A stretch of 64,000 bases of DNA from Drechslerella dactyloides (Eukaryota > Ascomycota > Orbiliomycetes > Orbiliales > Orbiliaceae): NCBI GenBank assembly GCA_020064725.1, contig JAGTWJ010000010.1, positions 558,001-622,000 of the forward strand, in the 5' to 3' direction. Position 1 is the first letter of the stretch; every line of letters begins with the position of its first letter. Below are positions 33,551 to 46,047 of this stretch, piece by piece. The position numbers and the translations under genes were made by a program. The notes beneath the pieces are model-generated. The model saw only the letters and a program-made list of their open reading frames with translations, had not been told where the DNA came from and made no database searches.

Positions 33551-36500
33551 TTATCCCATCTGCTCATCACCGCCATCCATAGATGCCACAAGCTGTTGAA
33601 CCGTTTTGGCCTGCGCGACTACCTTGCCTGCCAATTTGTTACCACCTTCTGTCTCGCTCTGTAACAAAGCATCTTCCTCTGGACTCGTTGCAACAAGAAC
33701 CTTGGACAACCACGCCCTATGACTGATGATCTGATCACAGGCAGCCTCGAGCGAACGTACTCTCCCCATGACTTCGTCACCTGGAGACGCGCCCATTTGG
33801 TCTAGAAGGATTAAAAGAGCCGCCAAGTCCGAGACTTCTTCTAGGTGCGACAAGGTGACATATTCCGGTTTGTTCAGATACGCAATCGAGAAGAGAATCT
33901 GTTGGTTAAATGAACGTAGGAACATGGCAATCTCCGGCGCAACACGCTTGTTCAAAGCGTAGAGGACGTTGAGAAGGAGAGGTATGAATCCCTTGCACCA
34001 GATGCTATGCAAACGAGGCGTGGTGGTGGGAAGCAGCTGTCCAGCCTGGATTTTCGTGGCCAAATCACCCTCGCTGAGTGAGTTGAAGACGGAGTTCAGG
34101 GCAATCTGCTCTGCAAGTATTGGCAACGTCGAAAGCTTGACCAAAAACATTATGCTGATTTCGCCGTAGATAGGGTCAAGATTTGCGTTCGGACCCATTG
34201 GCTGTTCCACTAACTTGGAAGCCCATGTAAAGAGGATCGTGGCAGTTCGGATGGTGCCGTGGTTTGATAAGTGGGTGACGAAATGCTCTTGTACTGGCTC
34301 CAGGCCTTTGAAGGAGAGGATTGTTTGCAGGATGCCAATAACTATCAGCATGTCTCCGGGATTGGCAGTCGAAGTTGACTCATAAGCTGCATTGCAGAGG
34401 GCTGTGAAAGCTCTTGCGACTACTAAGTCGAAGACACCAACAAGCAAATATAGGAGTCTCGGAGGGGGTTCTTGGTTGGCTTTCAACGACGATTTGAGAG
34501 CGAGGTAAATTAAACGAAGGATATTACGGGAGTTTTCATCACCACCCTTGCTAAGGCTCTGTAAAAAGTCCGATTCCAAAGTAGCAACCACCTGCCAGAC
34601 AGTATCGAGCATTACACCGAAGGATTCTGCCGTTTGCGCGGACGGAAGATTGATGGTCCCTAGCCGCCTGAAAAGAGAGAAAGCTAGGCTGGTCCGTTTG
34701 GTATTCAAGACAGCCGATATGGTGGGCGGGGTTTTCTCGCTGATATTTGCTTTCAATGCATCCGTTGCTACCTTGGCTAACGAGGTGACAGACTGGATTG
34801 CGTGGAATGAGTTTTGGCAGGTCAGTTCGAGAGCGAGGTTAGACCACATATCCAACAAAAACTACAGCGTGTTAGACTCTATTTATCAAAGTATCATTAG
34901 ATAGATAGAATGCCATTACGTACCACTTGTGAATCAATCAGAGCCAAATTGAGATTCACCGACTCAACATCTGCTCTGAAACCGGATCGAATCTCGATGA
35001 CCTTATTACTGGCGCGTCGAGTGGTAACATTATTCCAGCCACGGTCCCAGCTTAAGATTTGCTCCGCGAGCTCTATATCGTAGAAATAGTTTGTCCCATA
35101 TCGCCGTTCTTGCATGGCGCTCTTTCGGAAATTCTCAAGATGGCAGCAGGGCCACTTGTTTTTGAAGTTGAAGGCGAGGAGGCCATGCATGCTAGGCTTA
35201 TAACCACTGATCGTGACGCCATGATCCAGGTAAAATTTGAGCTTGGGAAGAAGTGACTTAAAGAAATCATTGGTTTTTGGATCTTGCATCATCGACTTTG
35301 TATTTCTTGACTGGTAAAGGTGCATGGTGAGGATCTGGGCAATATGAGCCGCAGCAGCTGTCTTGTTGCAGCTTTCTGTGATGTCTTGCTGCGTCCTCGC
35401 GGAATAGTTGACCTTTAGTTTTTCAACATAATCTGTGATGGCTTTGAGAAACTCATGATACTGAGGCAGGTTTGTTATGATAGGTCCCCAGAAGTCCTGT
35501 GCGATAGAGACTGCTTGGAGTGTCGGAAGTAGGAGGGAAGCAGGCAGCTTGCTTATGTTAACAAGAATCTCTAATGCTAGAGCTAGCATAGATTTTGTAT
35601 TCTTGGACGACTTCTCGACTGCTTTCGACGTTGCAGAGCCTATCTCGAGATTATTGCCCGTGACTAGCTTTATCGAGAGCCCCTGCTGTTTGTTTGCAAT
35701 GACAGTGCAGAAAAATCTCCAGGTAGACGCCTCGAGTTCTTCTTCTCCCAGTCGACCACCCAGTCTCTGAAGCAACTCAACAAGGTGATTTGCACCTGTG
35801 GGACCAATGTAGCCAAGGATGGAAGGTGGTTCTCCGATCCACTGCTCAGAACCGCTGACAAGACTGTCCAGAATTTCGAGTACTGGCTGGCGGTAGCCTT
35901 CATCGACTTCATACAAAGCGATGAGGTCGACGGATCTTTCATAGAGTTGCTTTTCGAGATGGCTGGGCGGTCTTCGTTGGAGATGTTGCACTTTTAGGAT
36001 TGTTGCGCCGAACTTGAGAGAAGACCTCACGTTGGTGATCCAGTCTGCAACGAAGAGATTATGCACCGTCGATTCGATAGTCTCTAGTCCTTCGTTGATC
36101 GATAAGAGTAAGGGGTCAATGGCTGCCGTTTGAGATTGGTCGAGGAATATACTGCATATTATCGATGCGGATGAGGCCAAGCCTTCAAAAAGCCCGTAAC
36201 CCTCGTTTTCGTCCGAAGCAATACCGTAGACTGTGTTAAGAATCCGACCAAATGTCTTGCAGATCCTGAAATTGAGGGTAAGCCGCTGCTTCACAGACAG
36301 GTATTTCCAGGTTGTGAAGCTTTCGAAGACCGAGCACCAGAACCTGGTCCAGTCTTGGAGAATAGAAGTTTGCATTTCCTTGCTGATGCCAGATCTGACA
36401 CCAGCTCCCGACACTATACTTCCAGGAGAACCAATGGTACCGCTAAACACCACCCCTGCGATAGCATCTGAGAGCAGAGTTTCATACAATGAAAATGCTG

Positions 36501-39289
36501 TCAGCAGGAATGTATAATCACCCTGCACTATCTCCACGGACTCCAAGATTTTGGTTAGAAGACCACCTCTCCCGTTCCTCTCCAAGAGAGAAGAACGCCC
36601 CAGTAATGGCCATATCCTCCCGGGAACGACTGCAATCAAGGTTATGATAACACGCAGGCAGCTGGAAGCAAGGTCCACCGATTTCGATGCTACAGAAAAC
36701 GGCAGAGAGGCTTCAAAAAGGTCCAGAATGACGCTGATGATATCACTGTTGGGAGCAAGGAGGTTGCTAGCTTCTTCCAACAACCTCGTCACAGAGAAAG
36801 TGTCATCGAGTTCTTCTTCTCTGTTTGCTGTCCCATCGCAGTACGATACCAGAATGCCATCAAATATGCCAAGGATTTCTATAGCAAGAGATGCGTCCCC
36901 GAAAGACTCTTCGAGAAGGACTCTCTCCAGTAAACGGCCAAGAAATTCAAGACCGGAATAGCGGTAGTCCCATCTCACAACCGGTGGGCTGACACTGCTG
37001 CTAACAATTTTGCCCAGGATGCCTGCTGGAAGGATAAAAACACCTCCGCCATCCTCTCTCCGACCGTCAACAACAACCAAATCCTCAAGGAGAATGATTT
37101 TGCTGGCATCACTTTCATCAACTTCCGTTCCGCGGAAATTAACGGGTAAGATATAGGTAAATGATTCCATGAAATCGGCGAGATACTTAAGACTGAGGTT
37201 GTAGGGTTCGTCGATGATCTTGCGAGGCGTTGTAGCGTTGAGGATTGCGCAGAAAGGAAGGCTCTCATACGGGAAACGTATTCTCGCCATATGTATAGTC
37301 TTCTCAATTGCGTTTTTGTCTACCCACAGGCTCCTGCAGGGCGATAATTTGTGCTTTTCGACGACATCTGTAACCGGAGACACCGGCTCCTCTCCGTTGT
37401 CCCCATCGGGAATGTCAATAGGGAGTTGTATTTCTTCCTGGGATAATTTCGAAGGGAGGCTCTCGCCGTGGGTCGCTAGAAAAGCTTCGATCGCCTTAAC
37501 CTCCCATTCAAGTAAATCCATACCAAGACGTACTAGTCCAGCAAGGACATGCTGCATTTTCTCTCCATCTTCTTCCACCTGGATGGACCAGCCGCTACCT
37601 CCAGAAACTCCAGTTACAAAATTCTTTATGGTCTGGAGAAAATTTGACTTCAAAGCTCCCTTTGCAAAATAGAGGGCTGGCCCTTCGGCTTGTTTTGAAG
37701 AGGCCAAAAGGCTGGCCAGATTCTTGTCGGCGCGGTACAGCAGTGACTCGTTGCAATTCTGGTCAGAATTTTGTGAAGAGATGACCTTATCGTCCTCTGG
37801 TATGCGACTGTAGGTAGTCAAGATTATGGCCCACGCCCAACTTGCCAAGGAAGCTGGGAGGAAAGTCTTTTCTCCCATCGATTCGAGAAGAACCTCTTGA
37901 ACCAGGTTGACAGCTTCGGCGTCCCCTAGGTAGAAAGTTGAAAGTGGATCAAACCTTTCTGAGGGACCCGAAATCATAGTATTAATAAATGATTCTGCTG
38001 ACTCGACGGAAAGAATTTCGAACGAGATGATGGCTCCCAGAGGGATTATGGAATTGATGAGAGGCTGGTGTGCACTGCTGAACGGCTTGCTGAGCTACAG
38101 AGAGGCGAGTCGTTAGCAATTCAGACCGTTAGGGCTTCTCTGATTTGGGTTACAGGGTCTTTACAAATTTCTGATCAGTTAGAAAACTGGTAGATCCCAT
38201 ACACTCGTACCAGCTGGCAACAACCGTTCCGGACGGTGACACAGGCCCAAATATTAGGAGGAAGAGAAGTTGCAGGCAGTGGTATATATTTGTAAGAATC
38301 TATACGTGCAAGTTATTGTTAGCACGAGTCAAGCCATGAGTAGATGAATTAAACATACCTGCCGTTCCCAGTCCTCTCTTAGCTTGATCAGCTCCCCTGG
38401 GAGTCTACTGAGGGTGTAGTATTTTGGTAATTTACTAGATGTGATAGCCTGACCAATATCTTTGATAAGAGCTTCCACAAAGCCCGTTTTGGTATCTTGC
38501 TTCCCATCGCCGATCATCTTCTGGAGAATTTTTGCCGCGGTCGTGTAGAATGGGTTTCTGCGCGACGATTTGGCATCATGTTCCACTACAATTCTGGCCA
38601 GAGCTGTTGCGACCTTGAGCTTATGCCGCCTCTCAGAGAAGTACAACTTCACTTGTCGAGCTTGGCGCGTTTTCCTAGCAATTTCCTCTGAGGAGTCAAT
38701 CTGACCTGGCCCAGCTCTCGATTTTGTAGCAGATCTAGTGAACATCGACAATGTCAAGGACGCCGGCGGCGGGTCGGCTGGGCTCCCAGAACTCGCGAGC
38801 AGCGCAGGACTCCTCTCTTGAAACTCAAGGATACAGACCCTGAGGGCCTCGACCTCATCAAGATTGAGAGCTTCGGCAAGCTCCAGGGCATCTCTCTTAA
38901 TTTCGGCAACCGGAAGCACAGTGTCCGCTGTAATGTTGATCATGGAAGTTTTCGTTTCGAACGCTTGCTTGCTAGCAGCATTTGCGGGTGGAATCGCATA
39001 GGAGGCAGCGAGGGACGATAGCTGTGGGGACGATAGAAGCCAGCTCTTGAGATTCCAGACTGCGACGGCGGAGCGCGAAGGAGTCGTCAACCGATAAAGT
39101 GCAGACCGCCATGATCTAGTAGGACGCGCCGCATTAGCTTGGCCCACAAACAGGGTGGCCGAGATTACATTCGGAAGCAGGGAGAACCGACAGCAGAGGA
39201 GTGTTGTTCGTCAGAGCGTCCTCAATGGCCGTATCGAAGGTCTTGCTGGGCAGGTGCCGCGTCGCAGGCGATACGCCGTTTGACGCCAT
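33551..39289 (-). CDS. nup188: Nucleoporin Nup188
   Basis: Large scaffold nucleoporin of the inner ring of the nuclear pore complex, partner of Nic96. Five exons (39289-39192, 39115-38359, 38299-38165, 38094-34924, 34861-33551) give 1823 residues, the usual size for Nup188. The N-terminus MASNGVSPATRHLPSKTFD leads into NNTPLLSWRSALYRL, comparable to the short N-terminal stretch ending in a LSW motif of fungal Nup188. The first intron needs donor CT|GTCGGT at 39191, which restores that motif. The body is an all-alpha solenoid with many leucine-rich helices, for example ASLASWAWAIILTTYSRIPE, FLARLLERVLLEE-like segments and VQHLQRRPPSHLEKQLYERS. The C-terminal exon FLLDMWSNLALELTCQNSF continues the helical repeats to a Gly/Asp-rich end. 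There is no FG repeat region, as expected for scaffold Nups. Nup192 is the main alternative. It is divergent from trpC. Confidence 0.83.
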
Positions 39290-39947
39290 CTTGGGCGAGC
39301 GACGCAGAACTCAAACCAGCTAAATCAGAGAAAGCGGAGAGAGAGCCAGCAAGAGATAGAGCTGGACGGAGGGAGGTGAGGGAGGTGAGAGTAAGAGAGG
39401 TAGTTGCTGGAGGTGGCGTCGCGCGATGCCCGCTTGTGGATGAAGTTGAAGTCGAAGACGCGTGGGACCAGAAGAGGCAGATGGGTCGCAAAATTGGTCG
39501 CTTGCGCGTGTGTAGCCCAGCCAAGGTCAACTTGACAAACCTGGCGCCTGCCGCCGCGCAAGCATCCACAATCCACGAAGGCGACTACACGCCATGATGC
39601 TAAAGCGTGTGGAGAGCCTGTGCAAAGACGCCTACTGCGGGTCTGTCAAATCATCACACGTAGCTGAGGCCATGCAGAGGGCGACGGCGCACGCGGCGAC
39701 TCGGATCGCGGCCCGAGTGGATTTTGACTTTTAGCCTCTCGTTTCGGCTCTCAGAATGTCACTGTCGTGACACATTTCATCAAACTCTTCGGCATCATAT
39801 AAGGGACCAGCTAGCTCGTCGGGACCAACTTCATCTGGGTAGCATCATTCATCCTTCCGCGATTGTATCTTCTCGTAGGCGAACGCTGATAGAGATATCG
39901 GGCCAGAATACCCATCCAGTTCACAGTAGAGCTGCCCCGCCGAAGCC
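39290..39947. promoter_or_regulatory. Divergent promoter nup188/trpC
   Basis: About 660 bp. The nup188 side is purine-rich on the plus strand. I looked for a perfect TGACTCA (CpcA/Gcn4) site, expected for amino-acid biosynthesis genes, and did not find one; the nearest are CGACTC-type partial matches near 39697. Confidence 0.5.
39797..39804 (+). promoter_or_regulatory. TATA-like element of trpC
   Basis: ATATAAGG about 145 bp upstream of the trpC start codon, a plausible core-promoter position. Judged by sequence only. Confidence 0.35.
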
Positions 39948-42337
39948 ATGTCAACCTTCCAGGCCACAGTCCTGAGCCATGACGACCCGCAGCCAAAGCT
40001 ACCCCACGCCACTAATCTGATCCTCATCGATAATTACGATTCATTCACCTATAATGTCTCTCAATACCTCGTCCTCGAAGGCGCCACCGTCCAGGTTGTC
40101 CGCAATGACAAAATAACTTTGGACGAGCTCGTCGCCAAAAACCCGACCCAACTGGTTATATCACCAGGACCTGGCCATCCGCTCACGGATTCCGGGATCA
40201 GTACCGAGGCCATAAAACACTTTGCTGGCAAGATCCCAATCCTAGGCGTTTGTATGGGACAGTAAGTCTGCTGCACATATGGCATGAGAACTTGTGTAAC
40301 ACCGCGGTAACATCTCCGCTTCAAAAATATAGACAATGCATGTATACGACCTTTGGTGGGACAGTGGCATCCGCAAATGAAATTCTTCATGGGAAAACTT
40401 CAGATATCTTCCATGATGAAATGGGCGTCTACAAAAACGTCGAGCAGGCAATCCCGGTAACAAGATATCATTCTCTGGCCGGTACCTACGAAACCCTACC
40501 GTCCTGCCTTGAGGTTACGTCATGGACTGGCGACAGAGGCGTCATTATGGGTGTCCGCCACAAGGAATATATCATCGAGGGCGTTCAATATCACCCAGAA
40601 AGCATTCTTACACTAGCTGGCCGAAAGCTCTTTCGAAACTTTTTGAGGTGGAAAGGCGGGAAATGGACGGATAATGACGCGGCGCTGACGGGCGATGTCG
40701 GCCTTAGCAAAGCTTACGAAAACTGGAGGCGATCTCGTACCGATGGAAAAACATCTCAGGAAGCCGCACCTTCGATACTGGACACCATATATGCGGACCG
40801 TAAGCGAAAGGTTGCTGCTCAGAAGCAGATTCCTGGTCAACGACCAGAAGACTTACAGCATCTATTAGACCTGGATCTTGCACCTCCCCTAATTGATTTC
40901 GCTCAGCGTCTCAGGACATCCATTTATCCTCTCGCATTGCTGGCAGAGGTCAAGCGCGCCTCGCCATCGAAGGGTATAATTGACATCAGCACTAATGCCG
41001 CCGTACAGGCGCGAAAGTACGCCCTGTCGGGGGCTGCAGCTATCTCAGTTTTAACGGAGCCGGAATGGTTCAAAGGCTCACTCGACGACATGCGAAACGC
41101 ACGCATTGCTGTCCATGGCATGGCAAATCGCCCTGCTATCTTACGGAAGGAATTCATATTTGACGAGTATCAGATCCTGGAGGCACGCTTAGCCGGAGCG
41201 GACACTGTGCTTCTCATTGTAAAAATGCTCTCCGACGAGCTGCTCGGCCGGTTATATAAATACTCCCTATCTCTCGGTATGGAACCTCTCGTTGAAGTCA
41301 GCAGTGCTGCGGAAATGGTGAGAGCTCTGAAAATAGAATCAAAAGTCATCGGTGTCAATAATCGTGATCTGCACTCGTTCAATGTTGACCTCGGGACAAC
41401 GAGCTCGTTGGTATCTATGGTGCCCAAGGATACGATTTTAATTGCATTGAGTGGTATATCGGAACGGAAAGATGTGGAACGTTACGAGAGCGATGGTGCT
41501 CATGCAGTACTAGTGGGTGAGAGCCTGATGAGAGCAGGAAGCGACCCCAGGCAGTTTATCGAGAAGCTCATGACTTCAGCACATCCTTCGTCCTTAGAGA
41601 CGCCCTCGAGAACGAACTTCATAGTCAAAATTTGTGGGACAAGGACACCTGAGGCAGCACGGGTAGCGGCGGAACACGGCGCGGACCTCGTAGGAATCAT
41701 CCTGGTCCAGAACTCGCGGAGATGCGTCGACATGGAGACAGCCATCAAAATCTCGGATACTCTTAGAGGGGTACCTAAAGGCAATGCCAAAGCATCACCG
41801 CGGCACGATGCCGTTTCTAACGAGGAAACATCAACGAATGACTTCTTCCAGCACCATTTGTCGCACACCCTATCCCACTCGAAGCGAACACTCCTTGTTG
41901 GAGTCTTTCAGAACCAACCTCTCCATTACATCCTTCGCCTCGTCAAAACAATTCCGCTCGATATTGTCCAACTTCACGGACGGGAGCCATTGGAATGGGC
42001 TGACTTGATTCCAGTGCCGGTTATCCATGCATTCAAGCCGGGCGAACCAGGCCTTGCGACTCGCGGATACCATGTCGCCCCTCTCCTGGATGCCGGAAGT
42101 GGAGGCACGGGCTCGTCTCTGCCTCTACCCGCCGTTCAAGGGATCTTGGGATCAGGGATCTCTCCAATCCTAGCCGGTGGCTTGAGCCCAGATAATGTAG
42201 AAGCCATTGTTGGGCAGTTGAGAGGCATATATGGTGGCCTGGGAGGCGTTGACGTTAGCAGCGGCGTCGAAACCGACGGCAAACAGGATCTTGAAAAGAT
42301 CAAAGACTTTATCCTAAGGGCCAGAGGTGCTCTCTGA
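39948..42337 (+). CDS. trpC: Trifunctional tryptophan biosynthesis protein TrpC
   Basis: Three enzymes in one chain: anthranilate synthase glutamine amidotransferase, indole-3-glycerol-phosphate synthase and phosphoribosylanthranilate isomerase. This fusion is characteristic of filamentous fungi. Two exons (39948-40261, 40333-42337) give 772 residues. The amidotransferase domain (about 1-225) shows LILIDNYDSFTYN, VISPGPGHP, the catalytic Cys in GVCMGQQCMYTTFGG, and YHPESILT. The synthase domain (about 255-515) shows LLAEVKRASPSKG, SVLTEPEWFKGS, LRKEFIFDEYQ, VIGVNNRDLHSFNVD and VLVGESLMRAG. The isomerase domain (about 530-772) shows IVKICGTRTPEAA, DLVGIILVQNSRR, VGVFQN, DIVQLHGRE and PILAGGLSPDNV. 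The single intron falls just after the catalytic cysteine motif. All three active-site regions look intact. Confidence 0.97.
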
Positions 42338-43057
42338 AGCCGAGCTCTTTGAGCACCCTTTCGAACCTCTTTCTTTATTTCCAGGCCATCACATCAGCGA
42401 GCCAATACCTGTCTTGCTTCCAGACCTTAGCATACATAAACTGCGTTATTCTACAGAGGTTGTCAGTCCTAGAAGCAATTACGCGCAGCATGAGGTCCTG
42501 GTGCATTATGCTGATGCTGGTAATGAGGAACGTGATTTCAAAACTTCGTAAATATCACAACCGCATCACACTCGGTGATGGTCAACGTATGATAGGATTG
42601 CATCCGTGAGCTCATTATAATTACTACACCCTGCAAATTAGTGCGTAGGATTGAAGGCTGATGTACGACCGGCCGTAGATTCTAATAATTTAAGTAGATG
42701 TTCATTCTCATTTATTCAGCAAGTTACACCATGAGAAAAGCGTTTAAGTCTAGACTCTATAGATACATGAAATTTAAAAGAAAAAAATATCCGCGCATAC
42801 CTGTGCCGCAAAACCTTTAAGGCTCCAATCCAATCGAGATTTATAGCCATCGCATTCAAACTCTGAAAACCTAAATGTAACGGCAAGTTGGAGATATTGT
42901 GGAAGGGGATTGGGTATTCTATGTACAAGAGAGATGGGAAAGCGCTTCAGTTGGTCTACCAACCAGAATTTGAGACACCGAAGACAATTAAATTGTGGCG
43001 ATCGCCTATAGCGATAGCTATCCCCCCGGAACGGCTAATCAGTGCGTGTGTCTAAGT
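42338..43057. other. Convergent intergenic region trpC/ggc1
   Basis: AT-rich 3' flanks of both genes. Short frames only, and no supported gene. Confidence 0.6.
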
Positions 43058-44293
43058 CTATACGAAGGCGCCGAAGGCCGGTATCAATGTCTGAGCAAGC
43101 CAGAATGAAAACACGAGCTTTGGCCCGGTCATCAATAGCTTTGGGGTCAATCCTTTGAAAAATGCAGAAGGGCCTAACATCAAATAATCAGTGCTTGGTC
43201 GTAACAGTAACAAAGGCTGAATTAGTGTGACCTACCCTCGTTTTTGACCATGCTGGCAACAATTCGGAATCCGCTCTCGGGGTTCTCAAAGTTGCGGTTT
43301 TGGATTCTGGTCTTAATGACGTCAAGAGGAGCCGAGACAATGAGGGATGCTGCGGCGCCGGATATCGACGCAACGAAGTTTTGGCCCCAAGTGGCTTTGT
43401 TGTAGTCTTTGAGGTCAAAGATGAACTCCTTCGCAAAGGCACTCCCACCGAATAGCTACAATGATTTCACGTTAGTTATCCTCAATGAACATGAGCCAAA
43501 GAGTCTTGCGTCTTACCGCAAAGCTACCGGGAGCATTTCTGGCGGCGGTCCACCCCCAGCCTCTGTAGAGACCAAAGCCCTCGTCCTTTATGATCTTGAA
43601 CAAACCTCGGCCACGGAAGGCTTCGGGGTTTGTCTGTCTCTTGATCTTCAAGACGTCGAGAGGCAATAGTACGATTTCACCAATCCCAATGATACTGGTA
43701 TATATAGTCAGCGCTAAATATTGACAGGGACAAAGACGGAAATAAACGCACCTTCCTGCAGTTGCGTGCATGATAGCCTTACCAGTACCCTTACCGAATG
43801 CGCTATCGAACGCCCCTCCATGATGTTTGGACAGATAGTCCCTAACATAGGGCTGGCCGCCATACTTGTACACCCTCTGCGAGACTTTGTATCCAGCAGC
43901 GTACCCCAGACCAGGGAAAAGAGATATCAATTTTCGCCCAAACGATGCGCTAGCGAAGTCCTTGAATATGATGGTATTAAGTTGCGACGCCGATGAGACT
44001 TTGCCGTAGTTGGACATAAGACGTTTGGCAATCGTGTCGACCTTCAATTGATTACGGTCAGTGAGGAATGTTATAATAGGGGGGTGTCTGGTATTCACTC
44101 ACCGGGTGGAAGATGGCCAGTTCGGCAATACCGGCGGTCCCTATTGCATATAGTTTGAGCACAACGTCATGGAGAAATAATTTTCTTGGTTTCGCTGTGG
44201 TAACCAACCTGATCCGAGGACACGGGCAGCGCCAGATTCTCGCTGAACCTGCGTTGCGGAAGTCCCGGTCGAATGGAGGATTGGTGGTGACAT
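43058..44293 (-). CDS. ggc1: Mitochondrial GTP/GDP carrier Ggc1
   Basis: Inner mitochondrial membrane exchanger importing GTP for GDP, needed for mitochondrial translation and iron homeostasis. Six exons (44293-44209, 44140-44103, 44041-43752, 43694-43517, 43455-43236, 43173-43058) give 308 residues. The three-fold carrier structure is visible: the first signature in FHPVDTIAKRLMSNYGKV, the second in LLPLDVLKIKRQTNPEAF and the third in SAPLDVIKTRIQNRNFENPE. Ggc1-specific stretches are LFPGLGYAAGYKVSQRVYKYGG, GSIIGIGEIV, GLYRGWGWTAARNAPGSFAL, FFKGLTPKLL and TGPKLVFSF. The match to the yeast protein is close over the whole length. The start is chosen as the ATG opening a 28-codon first exon; the N-terminus is variable in the family. 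It is divergent from pcf11, with 1.75 kb between the start codons. Confidence 0.95.
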
Positions 44294-46047
44294 TGTGGCG
44301 CTAAGATCCTAGATATCGCCCCGGTAGAATCCGATGATAATTTTCAATTAAGAGAGTGTAGTTTTGTCCCGCGGGTAGAGATAGCGTTTTGCTAAGAAGA
44401 GTTGAGATGCGATGAAGAAGATTTGTCGATGCAGAATACCACACACCGTGGATCAATTACCCAATCGATCCGATTTCGGCGTGGAAGCAGGCGCCGCCAC
44501 CAAAATGCAGGACAGTACAAAGTTCGATATACAGAGAGGTTGCGGGCAATTGGACACTGGCGTTTGGCGGGGTTTGCGCAGGAGATTCCGTGCGGAACCT
44601 TCTTCCAAAATTTTTCTCTGACGATATCTGCCGTCCGGCGACTAATTCCTGGGCTTAGTCAGCAAACTGGTGTTGGTGTTGGGCAGGATTAGCCGGCTGT
44701 GAAGAGCCATCGACGACGCCAACCGCGCTCCAGCCGCCACTCCTCCGCCCTCGCTAGTTCATCATCACCACAACTTCTCCGCTGCCACCACCCCGAACCA
44801 CCATTCGCCCTTCCGAGAAGGCCGCTCACGGTCAGAGCGGTCTCGCGTCATCCTTCCACGCTGCAGCCCTATTACGCCAATTAGCCCGCCTGCCCATTCT
44901 CCGTGAAGTTCGTGTCACTCACATCCGCAGGATCTCACGAACCAGCAGAGCCCACACAAACAGGTGCGTCCGACCCCCGAGTCTCCCAGCCCGTACCCCG
45001 ACCTACAACCAGGCCCGTTAGAATAGCTTACTCACTCTTCTACTATATAGGTACGGTCACCTTTCCGCGTTCCCGTCGCGTCCCATCACCAGGTTTGCAT
45101 CGCCTGAGGCCAGACTTGCCTCCACGGACAAGGGGTTAAACGCGGGCCGGAATCGATCACGCGTGATATACTAGTGACATCCGGACAGCCGAGCTCTCTG
45201 GGCTGTGCGTTTATCCCGTCCAGCCTATTGGCTGCCCGTGTTACGCCCTTTGTCGGGTGGGCTGCTTGTGGGATAGTCGTTCTGTTTAGGGAGTCGTAGC
45301 TACGTGAGCGTTTCGGAGAGAATAGGAGCTGTGGAAGCAGTCTAAGCACTTGCTGAGAGCAGCTGTTGCTCCGGTCTATCTTGGGGGAGGGCTGTTCTAT
45401 CGTAGTCCGGCGCATTTGGCTTTGATACCTTAGATAGTAGCTTTCCTATATGCCTCTAATAACATCGTATCCACCGCCGTCTTCCATTTGAAAGACTGAT
45501 TAGTGAGCTACTGTCTCCCGGTGTCGCCTTTACAAAGCGGTCTCGACTGGAAAACAAAGAGAGCAAAGGAACAGAGTGTCGTCCGAACAAAAAAGACAGA
45601 AAGAGAGAAAAAAAATTGAAGAAGAAAAAGGGCGCACGCGACAGATCAAGAAAAAAAAAAACACGAGAAAAGGAGGAGAGAATTATTTCAAAGACAAGCC
45701 TTTCGAGAGGTCAACCTGGAAAAACCACCGGCCTGGACATTCTCAGCGTTTCTTGTCGACTGCTTTGTCGGGTTCAGCCTACTCTAGCTTTAGGGAGAAC
45801 ATCTTGACAAACTGAACAGCGACTATTCTTCCTGGCTACCACAAGCACCTACTGCGCATCTGACCTTAGCGGATCTCCCAAGGCTATCCATCTTCCGCAT
45901 TACTCCTGTGTGAACCATTCGTTGCAGAAGAAACTAAATTTCAGCGGGAACGTTGAAATATTTGTTCACACATCGTCGTCATCCTTATATTTGCAACCCT
46001 TCAAAGTTCCCTAGAGCTGAAGGCATTTGCAAGAGTGAACCAGAGAG
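44294..46047. promoter_or_regulatory. Long divergent region ggc1/pcf11
   Basis: About 1.75 kb with no supportable gene. Positions 45590-45690 are purine-rich with A-runs. The frames there are Lys/Arg/Glu repeats of that composition. It should contain both promoters and a long pcf11 leader. Confidence 0.5.
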